Shown: positions 24,875-25,606 of the stretch, piece after piece
Layout of the letters: each line of letters begins with the position of its first letter
Numbering within the stretch: position 1 is the stretch's first letter
NCBI GenBank assembly: GCA_902478605.1
Contig: CABSLQ010000043.1
Location: forward strand, 1 to 25,606
Direction of reading: 5' to 3'
DNA from: an uncultured Oscillospiraceae bacterium
GTDB taxonomy: Bacteria; Bacillota; Clostridia; Oscillospirales; Acutalibacteraceae
DNA length: 25,606 nucleotides
The notes under the pieces: generated by a model
Databases searched by the model: none
The model's input: only the letters and a program-made list of their open reading frames with translations
Told to the model about the DNA's origin: nothing
Made by a program: the position numbers and the translations under genes

Positions 24875-24903
24875 ATTATAGCGCGGCTCACAAAGCCTGG
24901 CAA
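24875..24903 (-). promoter_or_regulatory. Promoter of sepF
   Basis: On the minus strand -35 TTGCCA (24903-24898) and perfect -10 TATAAT (24880-24875) are 17 bp apart. Confidence 0.75.
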
Positions 24904-24959
24904 GCCTTTTTGTAAAACTTTTCTGTGATTTGCCTGTAAGGTTTTATCCCGTCCTGTTG

Positions 24960-24965
24960 TATAAT
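24960..24965 (+). promoter_or_regulatory. -10 box of ECF sigma factor gene
   Basis: A perfect TATAAT at 24960-24965 lies 39 nt before the start. No good -35 is visible at 16-18 bp, so an activator or a different sigma factor may be involved. Confidence 0.45.
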
Positions 24966-25004
24966 GGGTGAAGGGCCCAATCGGGAAGGAATGGAGGCGG
25001 AGAC

Positions 25005-25541
25005 ATGGCAGAATCGGACATCGGACGTCAGCTGACTCAAGAGGCTTTTTATACCCGCTATTTTCCCCTGGCACGCGCCACGGCGGGGCGCATCCTGTTC
25101 GGCATCGGCAGCGACGAGGACGTGGAAGAGTGCGCCAATGACGCCCTGCTCGAGGTGATGACCCACCCCGAACAATACGATGAAAGCCGGGCGGGGATAA
25201 CCACCTACATCGCCGTGGTGGCGCGCAGCCGTGCGCTCAATCGCCGGCGCGAGCTGTCGCGGCATCCGCTGCTTCCCCTGGAGGATGACCTGCTTATCGA
25301 AACCCCCGCGGCAGGAGAGCCCGAACCCGATCTGCGCGCCGCGCTGCGCACCGCCGTGCTCGCGCTCGGGGAAGCCGATCGCCGCCTTTTCACCCTGAAA
25401 TATGTATACGAATACCGCAATGTGGATATCGCGCGCGAGCTGCATTTGAGCGAAGGGGCTGCCCACACCCGCATTTGCCGCCTGCGCGCCCGCATCATCC
25501 GCCTGCTGGCCAAGCAGGGCGTCACCGGCTGGGAGGCCTGA
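25005..25541 (+). CDS. ECF-type sigma-70 family RNA polymerase sigma factor
   Basis: Small sigma factor of 178 aa with the two-domain ECF layout. Sigma2 (about 15-85) includes the YFPLARATAGRIL and DVEECANDALLEV helices and an acidic loop. Sigma4 (about 110-168) has EADRRLFTLKYVYEYRNVDIARELHLSEGAAHTRICRLRARI, a clear helix-turn-helix of the sigma4_2 type. The start ATG at 25005 has GGAGGCGGAG (24993-25002) just upstream; an ATG at 24991 is out of frame. No anti-sigma gene is within the window. An SD-like AAGAGGGTGAT (25573-25583) lies just after this gene, so a partner gene may begin beyond the right edge. It is divergent from sepF. Confidence 0.88.
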   Translation: MAESDIGRQLTQEAFYTRYFPLARATAGRILFGIGSDEDVEECANDALLEVMTHPEQYDESRAGITTYIAVVARSRALNRRRELSRHPLLPLEDDLLIETPAAGEPEPDLRAALRTAVLALGEADRRLFTLKYVYEYRNVDIARELHLSEGAAHTRICRLRARIIRLLAKQGVTGWEA

Positions 25542-25606
25542 CGCCCGACTGAAAGTCCAATGGTAATAAGTCAAGAGGGTGATAAAAGAAAATACTAAGC
25601 GAAACA
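25542..25606 (+). other. Right edge, possible SD of the next gene
   Basis: AAGAGGGTGAT (25573-25583) closely matches the anti-SD complement, but no start codon at good spacing lies inside the window. A GTG at 25579 is open to the edge but is too close to be a standard start. No gene is called. Confidence 0.3.

Noticed and set aside
25560..25598. 12-codon ORF (MVISQEGDKRKY) after the sigma gene
   Set aside because: It has no SD and ends at once; too little to support a gene.

Overview
The window is high-GC DNA with strong Shine-Dalgarno (SD) sites, sigma-A type promoters, a tryptophan T-box, SepF, PadR, a ComM/YifB homologue and many lipoprotein and zinc-ribbon envelope genes. This fits a high-GC low-branching Firmicute, most likely a Clostridia/Oscillospirales-type anaerobe. 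The order is inferred from gene content; no rRNA marker is present. No tRNA, CRISPR array, IS element or phage gene was seen.

Left part, + strand (1-6436): a hairpin-rich non-coding stretch (1-350), then a comM/yifB gene with its own promoter and terminator. A surface O-acylation cluster follows: a membrane-anchored SGNH/GDSL hydrolase, a DUF4358-type lipoprotein, an MBOAT (AlgI/DltB-like) acyltransferase and a DHHW/AlgJ-like partner. MBOAT would move acyl groups across the membrane, and the DHHW and SGNH proteins would transfer or remove them outside.

Centre, + strand (6440-10999): a tryptophan operon. A consensus promoter leads into a T-box riboswitch whose specifier reads UGG (Trp). A ten-codon ORF with two Trp codons (MQSKRWRWRV) and a strong SD comes next, then a TrpXYZ-type ABC importer (lipoprotein, permease, ATPase) and a TrpB2-type tryptophan synthase beta chain without trpA. 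The operon would import tryptophan (or a relative) and make it from indole when charged tRNA-Trp is scarce. The T-box plus the Trp-codon mini-ORF may form a two-stage sensor, and this is the most interesting regulatory feature of the window.

Minus-strand block (11065-17622): a PadR regulator with a TTG start and two tandem DUF1048 genes, then a separate apparent five-gene operon. Read 5' to 3' on the minus strand this is SPFH/zinc-ribbon protein, zinc-ribbon membrane protein, ABC-F ATPase, Tam-like methyltransferase and a tiny stand-alone FakA-middle-domain protein. It ends at a terminator at 12245-12278.

Right part: divergent from the SPFH gene are an aldo/keto reductase and a YfhO-like membrane protein (ATGA overlap, strong terminator). 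On the minus strand are valS and a short sepF, each with its own promoter. Divergent from sepF is an ECF-type sigma factor near the right edge.
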